From Microgenomates group bacterium (lineage in GTDB: Bacteria > Patescibacteriota > Microgenomatia > UBA1400 > PJMF01), in assembly GCA_009776965.1 (NCBI GenBank), contig WRMU01000021.1:1-12809 (forward strand): a DNA stretch of 12,809 bases, given 5' to 3'. Both the position numbers and the translations under genes were made by a program. Positions 1 to 6,387 of this stretch are shown one piece after another (positions within the stretch are counted from its first letter, which is position 1; each line of letters begins with the position of its first letter). The notes beneath the pieces are model-generated. The model was given only the letters and a program-made list of their open reading frames with translations, had not been told where the DNA came from and did no database searches.

Positions 1-336
1 CTCGCGATTCCGGTGATGCTGGCGGCGAGCGGGCTGGATTTATTGAAAGCGTTTGGGGAGTGGCTAATGATGCCCAAGAGTTGGTCGGGCTGCTCTTATG
101 GGAGCTGGGGGGTACCAGCGAGTGGGGTGGTGACTTGTGGTGCTTATTGGGAGAAGAAGGCGTTTATTTTTTCTGGTCAGGAATGGTTGATTTTGGGGGT
201 GGGAATGACGGTGACTTTTATAGTTTCTTTGTTGGTGTTGAAGAAATTAATGGCCTTAATGAAAGAAGAAAAAGCTTGGGTTTACTTGGGGATTTATCGG
301 GTGGTAATTGGTGTTTTTTGGTTGTTTATGATATAA
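1..336 (+). CDS. uppP: Undecaprenyl-diphosphatase UppP, C-terminal part (5' end outside window)
   Basis: The reading frame is open from base 1 and ends at TAA 334-336, giving the last 111 residues. UppP (BacA) is an integral membrane enzyme that removes a phosphate from undecaprenyl diphosphate, recycling the lipid carrier for peptidoglycan and other wall polymers. The visible part fits the end of the family: an AIPVMLAASGLDLLK segment like the family's 'IPA.LGA' helix, a polar loop with two cysteines, a hydrophobic helix around FIVSLLVLKKLMALMK, and a last membrane segment introduced by the typical 'YR' motif (IYRVVIGVFWLFM). The N-terminal active-site motifs lie upstream and cannot be checked. 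The stop codon lies inside the -10 box proposed for rpsA. The identification rests on family resemblance seen by eye. Confidence 0.82.
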   Translation, partial: LAIPVMLAASGLDLLKAFGEWLMMPKSWSGCSYGSWGVPASGVVTCGAYWEKKAFIFSGQEWLILGVGMTVTFIVSLLVLKKLMALMKEEKAWVYLGIYRVVIGVFWLFMI

Positions 337-337
337 T
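308..337 (+). promoter_or_regulatory. Extended -10 promoter for rpsA
   Basis: A perfect TATAAT at 332-337 is preceded by TG at 329-330 (TGATATAAT, an extended -10). A weak -35 candidate TTGGTG lies at 308-313, 18 bases upstream. A start near 344 would give a leader of about 24 bases containing the AAAGGAG ribosome site at 351-357, 10 bases before the ATG. The box overlaps the uppP stop codon. Confidence 0.65.
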
Positions 338-367
338 GTCTCCTCTGAAGAAAGGAGTTTATTAATT

Positions 368-1462
368 ATGGCAAATGCCAAAACCATGGCCGATTTATTG
401 GCCAACAACAAGTTCAAAATTATTGCCCCCAAAAAGGATGATGTGGTGGAAGGAGTGATTACGGTGAAAAACAGTAAATCTCTGGTCATCGACGTGGGAG
501 CGAAGACGGAGGGGATTTTAGTAGGCAGGGAGTTTGATGAGGCAGCAGACTATATTGAAAAGCTAGAGGTGGGACAAAAGGTGGAAGCGATGGTGATGAG
601 TGTGGATCATAATAAAGGACAAATCTTATTAAGTATTAAACATGCTGCTGCTCAAGAGAAATGGGACTTTTTCATTGAAGCGATGGAGAAGGCGGAAGTG
701 TTGGAGGCGACAGGCATCGAAACTAATAAGGGAGGATTGATTGTGGTGGTTAATGGAGTGCGAGGATTTGTGCCGTCGAGCCAGTTTGGGAAGAAGTATT
801 TGGGTAATTTGCAGAAGTTAAAGGGCCAAGTCATCAAAGTTAAAGTGATTGAGGTGGAAAAAGAAAAAAATAGATTGATTTTTAGTGAGAAGTTTGTTTC
901 GGAGGCTAAGGAATTGGCGGCCAGAGAACAAGCTTTGGGGGCGGTGAAGACTGGTGAGGTTTATGAGGGGGTGGTGTCGGGAGTGATGCCGTTTGGGTTG
1001 TTTATTACGGCGGAAGTGCCGACTGGAGAAAAAGGTGAGGTGGGCTTGGTGGAGGGATTGGTGCATATTTCGGAGATTTCTTGGGAGAAAGTGACCACAG
1101 TGGGAGCTTTTTATAAATTAGGAGATCGAGTGAAAGTTAAAGTAATGGGGATTGATGCGGAGACTAATAAGCTTAACTTATCAATCAAACAATTAACTCC
1201 TGATCCTTGGAGCAGCGCCATGGATAAATATCCAGTGGGTAGTGTGGTGACGGGGACGGTTAGTCGGATTGAACCCTATGGGGTGTTTGTGAATGTGGAA
1301 TCAGGTATTGATGGGTTAGTACATGCCAGCAAGCTGGAAAATGATATGGAAAAGATGCAAAAGGGCGAGAAGGTGAGCGTGAATGTGGAGAATATCGACT
1401 TGGAGAATAAGCGGATGAGTCTAAGTTTAATTTCTAATGAACTGCCGGTTGATTATAAATAG
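368..1462 (+). CDS. rpsA: 30S ribosomal protein S1, four S1 domains
   Basis: This 364-residue protein is made of four S1 RNA-binding domains, at about residues 25-92, 108-177, 194-275 and 288-356. S1 binds mRNA on the small ribosomal subunit and helps load it for initiation. Domains 3 and 4 are the most canonical, with the 'G.V..I.PYGVFV....GIDGLVH.S' pattern (YGVFVNVESGIDGLVHASKL near 304-323). Domain 2 is more divergent (GGLIVVVNGVRGFVPSSQFG). The E. coli protein has six domains, so this is a short form like those of Firmicutes and many Patescibacteria. The start has a good ribosome site, AAAGGAG at 351-357. The gene heads an operon with the two small genes that follow, 11 and 2 bases apart. 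It has its own extended -10 promoter. Confidence 0.93.
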   Translation: MANAKTMADLLANNKFKIIAPKKDDVVEGVITVKNSKSLVIDVGAKTEGILVGREFDEAADYIEKLEVGQKVEAMVMSVDHNKGQILLSIKHAAAQEKWDFFIEAMEKAEVLEATGIETNKGGLIVVVNGVRGFVPSSQFGKKYLGNLQKLKGQVIKVKVIEVEKEKNRLIFSEKFVSEAKELAAREQALGAVKTGEVYEGVVSGVMPFGLFITAEVPTGEKGEVGLVEGLVHISEISWEKVTTVGAFYKLGDRVKVKVMGIDAETNKLNLSIKQLTPDPWSSAMDKYPVGSVVTGTVSRIEPYGVFVNVESGIDGLVHASKLENDMEKMQKGEKVSVNVENIDLENKRMSLSLISNELPVDYK

Positions 1463-1473
1463 AAAGGACTAAG

Positions 1474-1644
1474 ATGAGCAAACAAAGAATGATTGTCACT
1501 GATGATCAGTTGTTGATTGATATGGAGTTGTTGTTTAATGCGATTCGGGAAGCGAAGGGGGATTGGGAGGCAGTGGAGAAGGATATGTATGCCTATATGG
1601 CGGCGGTAAAAAGCATGACCGAAGGTGCCCAAGAAGTGGAGTAA
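1474..1644 (+). CDS. Small acidic protein of 56 residues, function unknown
   Basis: An ATG at 1474 has a fitting ribosome site (AAAGGA, 1463-1468) and opens a 56-codon frame ending at TAA 1642-1644. It lies 11 bases after rpsA and 2 bases before the next gene, so its position in the operon supports it being real. The sequence begins MSKQRMIVTDDQLLIDMELL and looks mostly alpha-helical and acidic, with no cysteine, no membrane segment and no motif I recognise. Its stop region supplies the ribosome site (GGAG, 1638-1641) of the downstream gene, suggesting translational coupling with it. I do not recognise the family. A role with the 204-residue neighbour is only inferred from adjacency. Confidence 0.65.
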   Translation: MSKQRMIVTDDQLLIDMELLFNAIREAKGDWEAVEKDMYAYMAAVKSMTEGAQEVE

Positions 1645-1646
1645 AA

Positions 1647-2261
1647 GTGGTAGTACCAAAAGTTATTGCTAGCAGTGATGAAGGTTTACAACTTAACGAT
1701 GGAGTTCGGTTAGGGTTTGTGGGGGCAGGATTGGGAATTGCGGAGTTGGATGAGATTATAGAAGTGTTGCAGGAGCAGATGGAAAAGAGCGGCGATGGAG
1801 AGCTGGTGATTGTTTCTAGTCAGGAGGATGACATTCAGGACGATTTGTTACAAACACGTAATATTGGAATGGTTGCGGAGAAAATGACGGCCTTCGCCAG
1901 TAAGTTTAAGATAGGTTATGCGGGGCATATTGATTTTGGTGATCCGCGTAATATCAATTTAGGGGTGAGGGGACATTTAGTGCGTCCACCTAGACTTCAC
2001 GTGGCAGACAGCGTATGTTTTACTTTGGCGGGTGGAGAACATAACTTTAGTTTACGTCATTTTGTATTGAGTGCGGATTGGGTATTTGCTTTGGGCAGAA
2101 AAAAGGCAACTAAAATCCTAACGGCAGAAGTGGCGGCATTAGAAAAATTGTCGGGAAAAAAGCTAAAGATTACCTATGACATGAAGGGCGACTGGGATCC
2201 CAAGATAGCGGCGGTGAATAAGGAGATTGTAGAAGCTATTTTTGGAGTGTCTGCTCGATGA
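1647..2261 (+). CDS. Conserved-looking hypothetical protein, 204 residues
   Basis: The frame remains open further upstream, but a longer form would overlap the 56-residue gene by about 80 bases. GTG 1647 sits 5 bases after GGAG (1638-1641) and 2 bases after the previous stop, so I take it as the start. The protein begins MVVPKVIASSDEG and appears soluble with alternating alpha/beta character. A glycine-rich stretch (LGFVGAGLGIAELDEI, about 22-37) is followed by a strand-like GELVIVSSQEDD (51-62). A central block is rich in His, Arg and Asp (GHIDFGDPRN 93-102; GHLVRPPRLHVADS 109-122; GGEHNFSLRHFV 129-140). Such a block could be an active or ligand site, but I do not recognise the family and assign no function. 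Its last 26 bases overlap the end of gap on the other strand. Confidence 0.75.
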   Translation: MVVPKVIASSDEGLQLNDGVRLGFVGAGLGIAELDEIIEVLQEQMEKSGDGELVIVSSQEDDIQDDLLQTRNIGMVAEKMTAFASKFKIGYAGHIDFGDPRNINLGVRGHLVRPPRLHVADSVCFTLAGGEHNFSLRHFVLSADWVFALGRKKATKILTAEVAALEKLSGKKLKITYDMKGDWDPKIAAVNKEIVEAIFGVSAR

Positions 2262-3273
2262 GGCGGTTGCAGTAACCAAACTCATTATCATACCAGCTAA
2301 CCACGCGAACGAGATTGCCGCCGACCACATTGGTGAGATTAAGATCAACAATGGATGATTCCCTTCTTCCCACGATGTCTTGAGAAACTAATTCTTCTTT
2401 GGTGACGGCTAAGATGTTTCGGAGTTCTTCATGAGCAGCTTGAGCGAGAAGATTGTTCACTTCTTCGATGCTGGTGTCGCGACTTAAGAGCATGACAATA
2501 TCGGAGATACTGCCCACGCTGACGGGGACTCGCATGGAGACGCCGTCGAAAATACCCTCCACAGCAGGGACAACTTTACTCACGGCAGTGGCGGCGTTGG
2601 TGGTGGTGGGGATGATGCTGCGAGCAGAGTTGCGAGCGCGACGAAGATCCTTATGGGAATTGTCTTGGAGGTTTTGATCATCGGTGTAGGCATGGGTGGT
2701 ATTAAGCAGAGCTTTTTGAATGCCGATTTTTTCTGACAAGACTTTAATGATGGGGGCAGCGCAGTTGGTGGTGCAGGAGGCATTGGAAATAATATCGCTA
2801 CTACCGTCGTCGTCTTTAACTCCCACCACATAGATAGGAATGTCTTGGTCTTTGGCGGCGGCGGAGAGAATAACCTTTTTAGCTCCAGCGGTAAGATGCT
2901 TACCGGCGGTATCCCTCTCGAGGAAAACGCCAGTGGATTCTAAAACTGTATCCACCTCAAACTGACCCCAAGGAATGAGGGCGGGGTCTTTTTGGGCAGT
3001 GATGGCGATGGCTCGACCGTCAATAAAAATGCGACCGATTAAGCAGTCCTCAGGAGTAGTTTCTTTAACGCTTTTGATTTTTTCAAAAGTAATTTCGGCA
3101 TTGAGAGGTCCATAATTGGTGTCGTATTTGAGCAAATGAGCCCAACCATCAACATCCATAGAGCCGGAAGTGTTGATGAGGGTGACTTCGACTGAGTCGC
3201 GATGGTAGAGCCACCAGACGCGAAGGGAGGTGCGGCCGATTCTACCAAAACCATTGATGCCAATCTTTTTCAT
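2236..3273 (-). CDS. gap: Glyceraldehyde-3-phosphate dehydrogenase, atypical cofactor site
   Basis: The enzyme oxidises glyceraldehyde 3-phosphate to 1,3-bisphosphoglycerate with NAD(P)+ and phosphate. Its 345 residues cover a full-length family member. The Rossmann motif GINGFGRIGR is at 5-14, the catalytic Cys167 is in ASCTTNC, the partner His194 is in THAYTDDQ, and the family end SWYDNEFGYCNR is at 326-337. The acidic residue that normally follows 'IN' and binds the adenosine ribose of NAD is replaced: the text reads INTSGSMD, with a two-residue longer loop. At the position where NAD-specific enzymes often have Leu-Pro before 'HKDLRR', this protein has Asn205-Ser206. Both changes occur in NADP-using relatives. 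The usual 'TGAAKAV' is TNAATAV (225-231). The start has AAAGGAA about 6 bases upstream. It is the last gene of eno-gpmI-gap, 14 bases after gpmI. Confidence 0.93.
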   Translation of the reverse strand: MKKIGINGFGRIGRTSLRVWWLYHRDSVEVTLINTSGSMDVDGWAHLLKYDTNYGPLNAEITFEKIKSVKETTPEDCLIGRIFIDGRAIAITAQKDPALIPWGQFEVDTVLESTGVFLERDTAGKHLTAGAKKVILSAAAKDQDIPIYVVGVKDDDGSSDIISNASCTTNCAAPIIKVLSEKIGIQKALLNTTHAYTDDQNLQDNSHKDLRRARNSARSIIPTTTNAATAVSKVVPAVEGIFDGVSMRVPVSVGSISDIVMLLSRDTSIEEVNNLLAQAAHEELRNILAVTKEELVSQDIVGRRESSIVDLNLTNVVGGNLVRVVSWYDNEFGYCNRLIEQTLQK

Positions 3274-3287
3274 AAATATTCCTTTCT

Positions 3288-5009
3288 TTAGGTATGATTA
3301 TATCCGTCTAGTAAATTACGACCGGTCATGGATTTGGGCTGAGGAAGACCCATGAGGGAGAGGATGGTGGGGGCAATATCAGCTAGGACCCCGGGGGGCA
3401 GGACGTGGGGCTGATTGATAAACTTTTTACCCACAATGATTAGCGGCACGGGATAGATGGAATGTTCGGTATCCACCATGCGGGTTTGGGCATTAATCAT
3501 TTCTTCGACATTGCCGTGGTCGGCAGTAATCAGAGCGATACCTCCTTTGTTGTAGACGGCTTTGACAATATGTCCGACCACTTCATCGACAATTTCGCAA
3601 GCTCTGATACCGGCGGGTAGGTTGCCGGTATGGCCCACCATGTCGCCGTTGGCGATATTGATAATCATGGTATCAAAATCGTCATTGGCGATTCTTTGGG
3701 TCACTTCGTAGGCGATCTCATAGGCGGACATTTCGGGAATGGCATCGTAGGACTTTTCCCCTTTACTAGGGAGAATGCAGCGATACTCTCCTGGGAAGAT
3801 TTCCTCCTTTTGACCATTCATATAGTAGGTGACAAACTTTTCCTTTTCGGTTTCGCTACAGCGAAGTTGTTTGAGGCCGTGTTTGGCAAAAACGCTACAG
3901 AGCGATTCTTTAACTGGAGCGGGAGGGAAGGCAACGCCGCTGACGGGGAGATGGTCTTCATAGCGGGTGGCGGTGACAAAAAATAGATCTTTAACTTTCT
4001 TTTTACGCTTAAAAGTGCTGGAGGCGGACTGTTGTTTGAGGACCGTTTTTTCATATTTTTCCATCAGAGGATTGAACTCTGGAGCAGCGACACCTAGATC
4101 AAAATCGTCAACCACAAAGGCTTTGGTGAGTTCGCGAGGTCGATCTATGCGGAAGTTAAAGAAAATGACAGAGTCACTATCATTGATGGTGATGGGGGCG
4201 AGGATGTCGGAATTGACAATACAAACTGGTTCGATAAACTCGTCGGTAATGTTTTGGGCGTATTGTTCTTGGATGGCGGCAGTGGCGCTTTGAGCAACTC
4301 TCCCCTCCCCCAGCGTTAGGCAGTTGTAGGCTTTTTCAATTCTGTCCCAACGCAGATCCCTGTCCATAGCGTAGAAGCGGCCCATGAGGGAGGCGATGGT
4401 GCCGGTATTGGTTTTTTTGCAGTGGGCTTCAATTTTTTCAATGCAGCTAATGGCAGCGTCGGGAGCAGAGTCGCGACCGTCGGTGAAGACGTGGATATAG
4501 ACTTTGGTGAGGTTGGCGGTGGCGGCCATGTCGAGGAGAGCAAGGAGATGCTCGAGTTTGGCATGAACGCCACCAGTGCCGACTAGGCCCATTAAATGGA
4601 GGCTGGAGTTATTTTTTTGGCAATGGGCAATAGCATCAAGAAAAGCTTCATTGCGGTAAAAGCTACCGTCTTCGATGGCATGGTTGAGGCGAGGGAGCTC
4701 TTGATAAACGACATTGCCGGCGCCGATATTGACATGACCGGTTTCGGAATTGCCGTCTTCTCCGGCGGGGAGGCCGACGGCTTCGCCAGAGGCGGCAAGT
4801 TGGGTATGAGGGAAGGACGCCCAAAACATATCAATATTGGGAGTATTAGCGAGAAGAATGGCATTGCCGTCGTAGTTGGGACCCATGCCCCAGCCATCTA
4901 AGACTAAAAGCACTATTGGCTTCATGCCTTGATAGGGCTGGCGGGGATGTTGATCGGTGAACTCCTGCTGACTTAAGTTGACGGTTAGGCTATGGGGCTG
5001 TAAAGACAT
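3288..5009 (-). CDS. gpmI: 2,3-bisphosphoglycerate-independent phosphoglycerate mutase
   Basis: This Mn-dependent enzyme of the alkaline phosphatase superfamily interconverts 3- and 2-phosphoglycerate. The 573 residues contain its signatures: Asp38 in LVLDGWG, nucleophile Ser88 in GNSETGHVNIGAG, FTDGRD near 175-180, GRFYAMDRDLRWDR at 210-223, FRIDRPR at 286-292, ETEK at 386-389, metal ligands Asp456 and His460 in NGDMVGHTG, Asp497 and His498 in ADHGN, and His516 in TEHS. The catalytic set therefore appears complete. The family motif GGVHSH reads GGVHAK here. The family normally begins at MKPIVLLVLDGWG, which is Met29; this frame adds a 28-residue polar N-terminal extension. I keep the upstream ATG because it lies two bases after the enolase stop (TAATCATG), which favours coupled translation, whereas Met29 has only a badly spaced AAGG. 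Both starts lack a strong ribosome site. Confidence 0.93.
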   Translation of the reverse strand: MSLQPHSLTVNLSQQEFTDQHPRQPYQGMKPIVLLVLDGWGMGPNYDGNAILLANTPNIDMFWASFPHTQLAASGEAVGLPAGEDGNSETGHVNIGAGNVVYQELPRLNHAIEDGSFYRNEAFLDAIAHCQKNNSSLHLMGLVGTGGVHAKLEHLLALLDMAATANLTKVYIHVFTDGRDSAPDAAISCIEKIEAHCKKTNTGTIASLMGRFYAMDRDLRWDRIEKAYNCLTLGEGRVAQSATAAIQEQYAQNITDEFIEPVCIVNSDILAPITINDSDSVIFFNFRIDRPRELTKAFVVDDFDLGVAAPEFNPLMEKYEKTVLKQQSASSTFKRKKKVKDLFFVTATRYEDHLPVSGVAFPPAPVKESLCSVFAKHGLKQLRCSETEKEKFVTYYMNGQKEEIFPGEYRCILPSKGEKSYDAIPEMSAYEIAYEVTQRIANDDFDTMIINIANGDMVGHTGNLPAGIRACEIVDEVVGHIVKAVYNKGGIALITADHGNVEEMINAQTRMVDTEHSIYPVPLIIVGKKFINQPHVLPPGVLADIAPTILSLMGLPQPKSMTGRNLLDGYNHT

Positions 5010-5011
5010 GA

Positions 5012-6316
5012 TTATTGAGTTGCCTGCTGCTGGGCGCCTTCGGCATTAACTTGATCCACTTCGGGGGCAATTTTCAAGAGGCGATTATATTTGGCCACGC
5101 GCTCACCTCTATTGGGAGCACCAAACTTAACGAAGTCTGCTCCTAAGCCGACAGCTAAGTCAGCCAAGACATCGTCGGTGGTTTCTCCTTCGCGATGGGC
5201 GATGATAAACTGACCATTGTTTTGGCGTACGCTAGCGGCAATCTGGACGAGATGAGTGATGACGGCAACTTGTCCCGGCTTAATGAGGAAAGTGTTACAC
5301 ATCTTTTGCTGGATGGCTTTTTTGATTTCTTCGGGCTGACTATTGGTGAGTCTGTCGGATACAATCCGGATTTTGTCGCCCCATTCTTCGTTAAATTGTT
5401 TCCAAGCATTAGTGTCGGAGGTGTCGAAAGGATCTTCCATTAAATAGACCCCATAGCTGTCATGGAGTTTGCTCAAGAAGGCGGCGAGGGCGCTAGAGTT
5501 TAGGGCTTGAGCGGAGTCGCGGACTTTGTATTTGCCTAGGGAGTGGAGCTCATGAGCATTAACATCAATGCCGAAGAATAAATCTCGACCAATGACTAGA
5601 CCACTGGCTTTGATGGCCTCGACCAGCAGATCGAAAGTGTCGGTGTTTTTATACAGGACGGGGATGAGGCCTCCTAGGCTGGAGGTGGCACTACCCCCGC
5701 CTTTGCTCATTAAAATCTTGCGGAGATTGGTGAAGATGGTGACGGCGGTTTGGAGGCCGCGAGCGAAATTGACATGGCGGGCGGGAATGATGCTGACCTC
5801 GGAGAAGTCAATGTTTTCATTGCCCAGACGACCGCCATTAAACATGCCGTAGACGGATACTGGCATTTTGAGGGCAGGCATGAGTTGATAGCGGCGGAAA
5901 AGATAATAATAGACTGGCCAGCCGTAACTAGAGGCGGCAGCTTTGCAAACGGCGGTGGAGACGGCCATAGTTGTTTGGGGTACCCAACCGACACCGAGGG
6001 CTTTAATCTTGGGGACATTAGTCAGAATGAGCTGGTCAATTTGCTCTTGATTGGCAGGGTTTTGACCGACAATGGCAGGGCCTAAGGTTTGGTTAATAAA
6101 ATCAATGAGTTTATTGATATTGGGCGAGATAACATAGCCATTTTCTGGGGCGGTGGTCATGAGATCGGTATTGCTTTTTTCATTGGCGCTGTCGGTGGAG
6201 ATGCTGGAGACAATCATGGCCTGATTGCTCAGATAGATACTGATTTCGATGGTGGGCAAACCCCGAGCATCTAATACTTCATGTGCCCAAACTTGACTAA
6301 TGGTAATTTCACTCAT
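5012..6316 (-). CDS. eno: Divergent enolase-family protein lacking the catalytic Glu
   Basis: Enolase converts 2-phosphoglycerate to phosphoenolpyruvate. The 434-residue protein aligns along the whole family. Counterparts of the three Mg ligands (Asp251, Glu294, Asp321), the general base Lys346 (FLIKPGQV), His374-Arg375 (AHREGET) and Lys397 (VKFGAPNRGERVAKYN) are present. However, the family's GDEGG motif, which holds the second catalytic residue (Glu209 in E. coli), reads SSLGG with Leu214. The HAD of NGGxHADN is L-G-N (Leu164), the RGNPT motif is RGLPT, and the mobile loop SGASTG plus the following ELRD is SSISTD followed by unrelated sequence. By eye these are aligned substitutions, not a frameshift. 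It is first in the operon with gpmI and gap, which argues for a glycolytic role, but activity cannot be assumed. A pseudoenzyme or an altered chemistry is possible. No ribosome site is seen; the mRNA may start about 5 bases before the ATG. Confidence 0.88.
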   Translation of the reverse strand: MSEITISQVWAHEVLDARGLPTIEISIYLSNQAMIVSSISTDSANEKSNTDLMTTAPENGYVISPNINKLIDFINQTLGPAIVGQNPANQEQIDQLILTNVPKIKALGVGWVPQTTMAVSTAVCKAAASSYGWPVYYYLFRRYQLMPALKMPVSVYGMFNGGRLGNENIDFSEVSIIPARHVNFARGLQTAVTIFTNLRKILMSKGGGSATSSLGGLIPVLYKNTDTFDLLVEAIKASGLVIGRDLFFGIDVNAHELHSLGKYKVRDSAQALNSSALAAFLSKLHDSYGVYLMEDPFDTSDTNAWKQFNEEWGDKIRIVSDRLTNSQPEEIKKAIQQKMCNTFLIKPGQVAVITHLVQIAASVRQNNGQFIIAHREGETTDDVLADLAVGLGADFVKFGAPNRGERVAKYNRLLKIAPEVDQVNAEGAQQQATQ

Positions 6317-6328
6317 ATTTCACTGTCC

Positions 6329-6357
6329 ATTGTCGCTAAAAAACCTTATCTTGTCAA
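6329..6357 (-). promoter_or_regulatory. Promoter of the eno-gpmI-gap operon
   Basis: On the - strand TTGACA (6357-6352) is followed, after 17 bases, by GACAAT (6334-6329), a weaker -10. A start near 6322 would leave only about five bases before the eno ATG at 6316, so the message would be almost leaderless. The -35 element overlaps the -35 of the divergent rpsP promoter. Confidence 0.5.
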
Positions 6358-6379
6358 GAGTGATTATTGGTGATATAAT
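6351..6379 (+). promoter_or_regulatory. Strong promoter for rpsP, predicted leaderless
   Basis: TTGTCA (6351-6356), a 17-base spacer and a perfect TATAAT (6374-6379) with TG at 6371-6372 (extended -10) form a near-consensus sigma-70-type promoter. The expected start, 6 to 8 bases downstream, is at 6385-6387, directly before the ATG at 6388. No Shine-Dalgarno sequence precedes the gene. Confidence 0.75.
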
Positions 6380-6387
6380 GCCTCTCT

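Noticed and set aside
1563..1646. Earlier start for the 204-residue gene
   Set aside because: It would overlap the 56-residue gene by about 80 bases and adds a Gly- and Lys-rich stretch with no protein-like character; GTG 1647 has its own ribosome site.
3630..4901. Long + strand frames opposite gpmI
   Set aside because: They are antisense shadows of a well-supported gene; their sequences resemble no family I know and have no ribosome sites.
5012..6316. Enolase gene as a pseudogene
   Set aside because: There is no frameshift or internal stop, length is normal, most active-site residues remain, and it leads an operon with a recognisable promoter. Divergence looks selected, not random.
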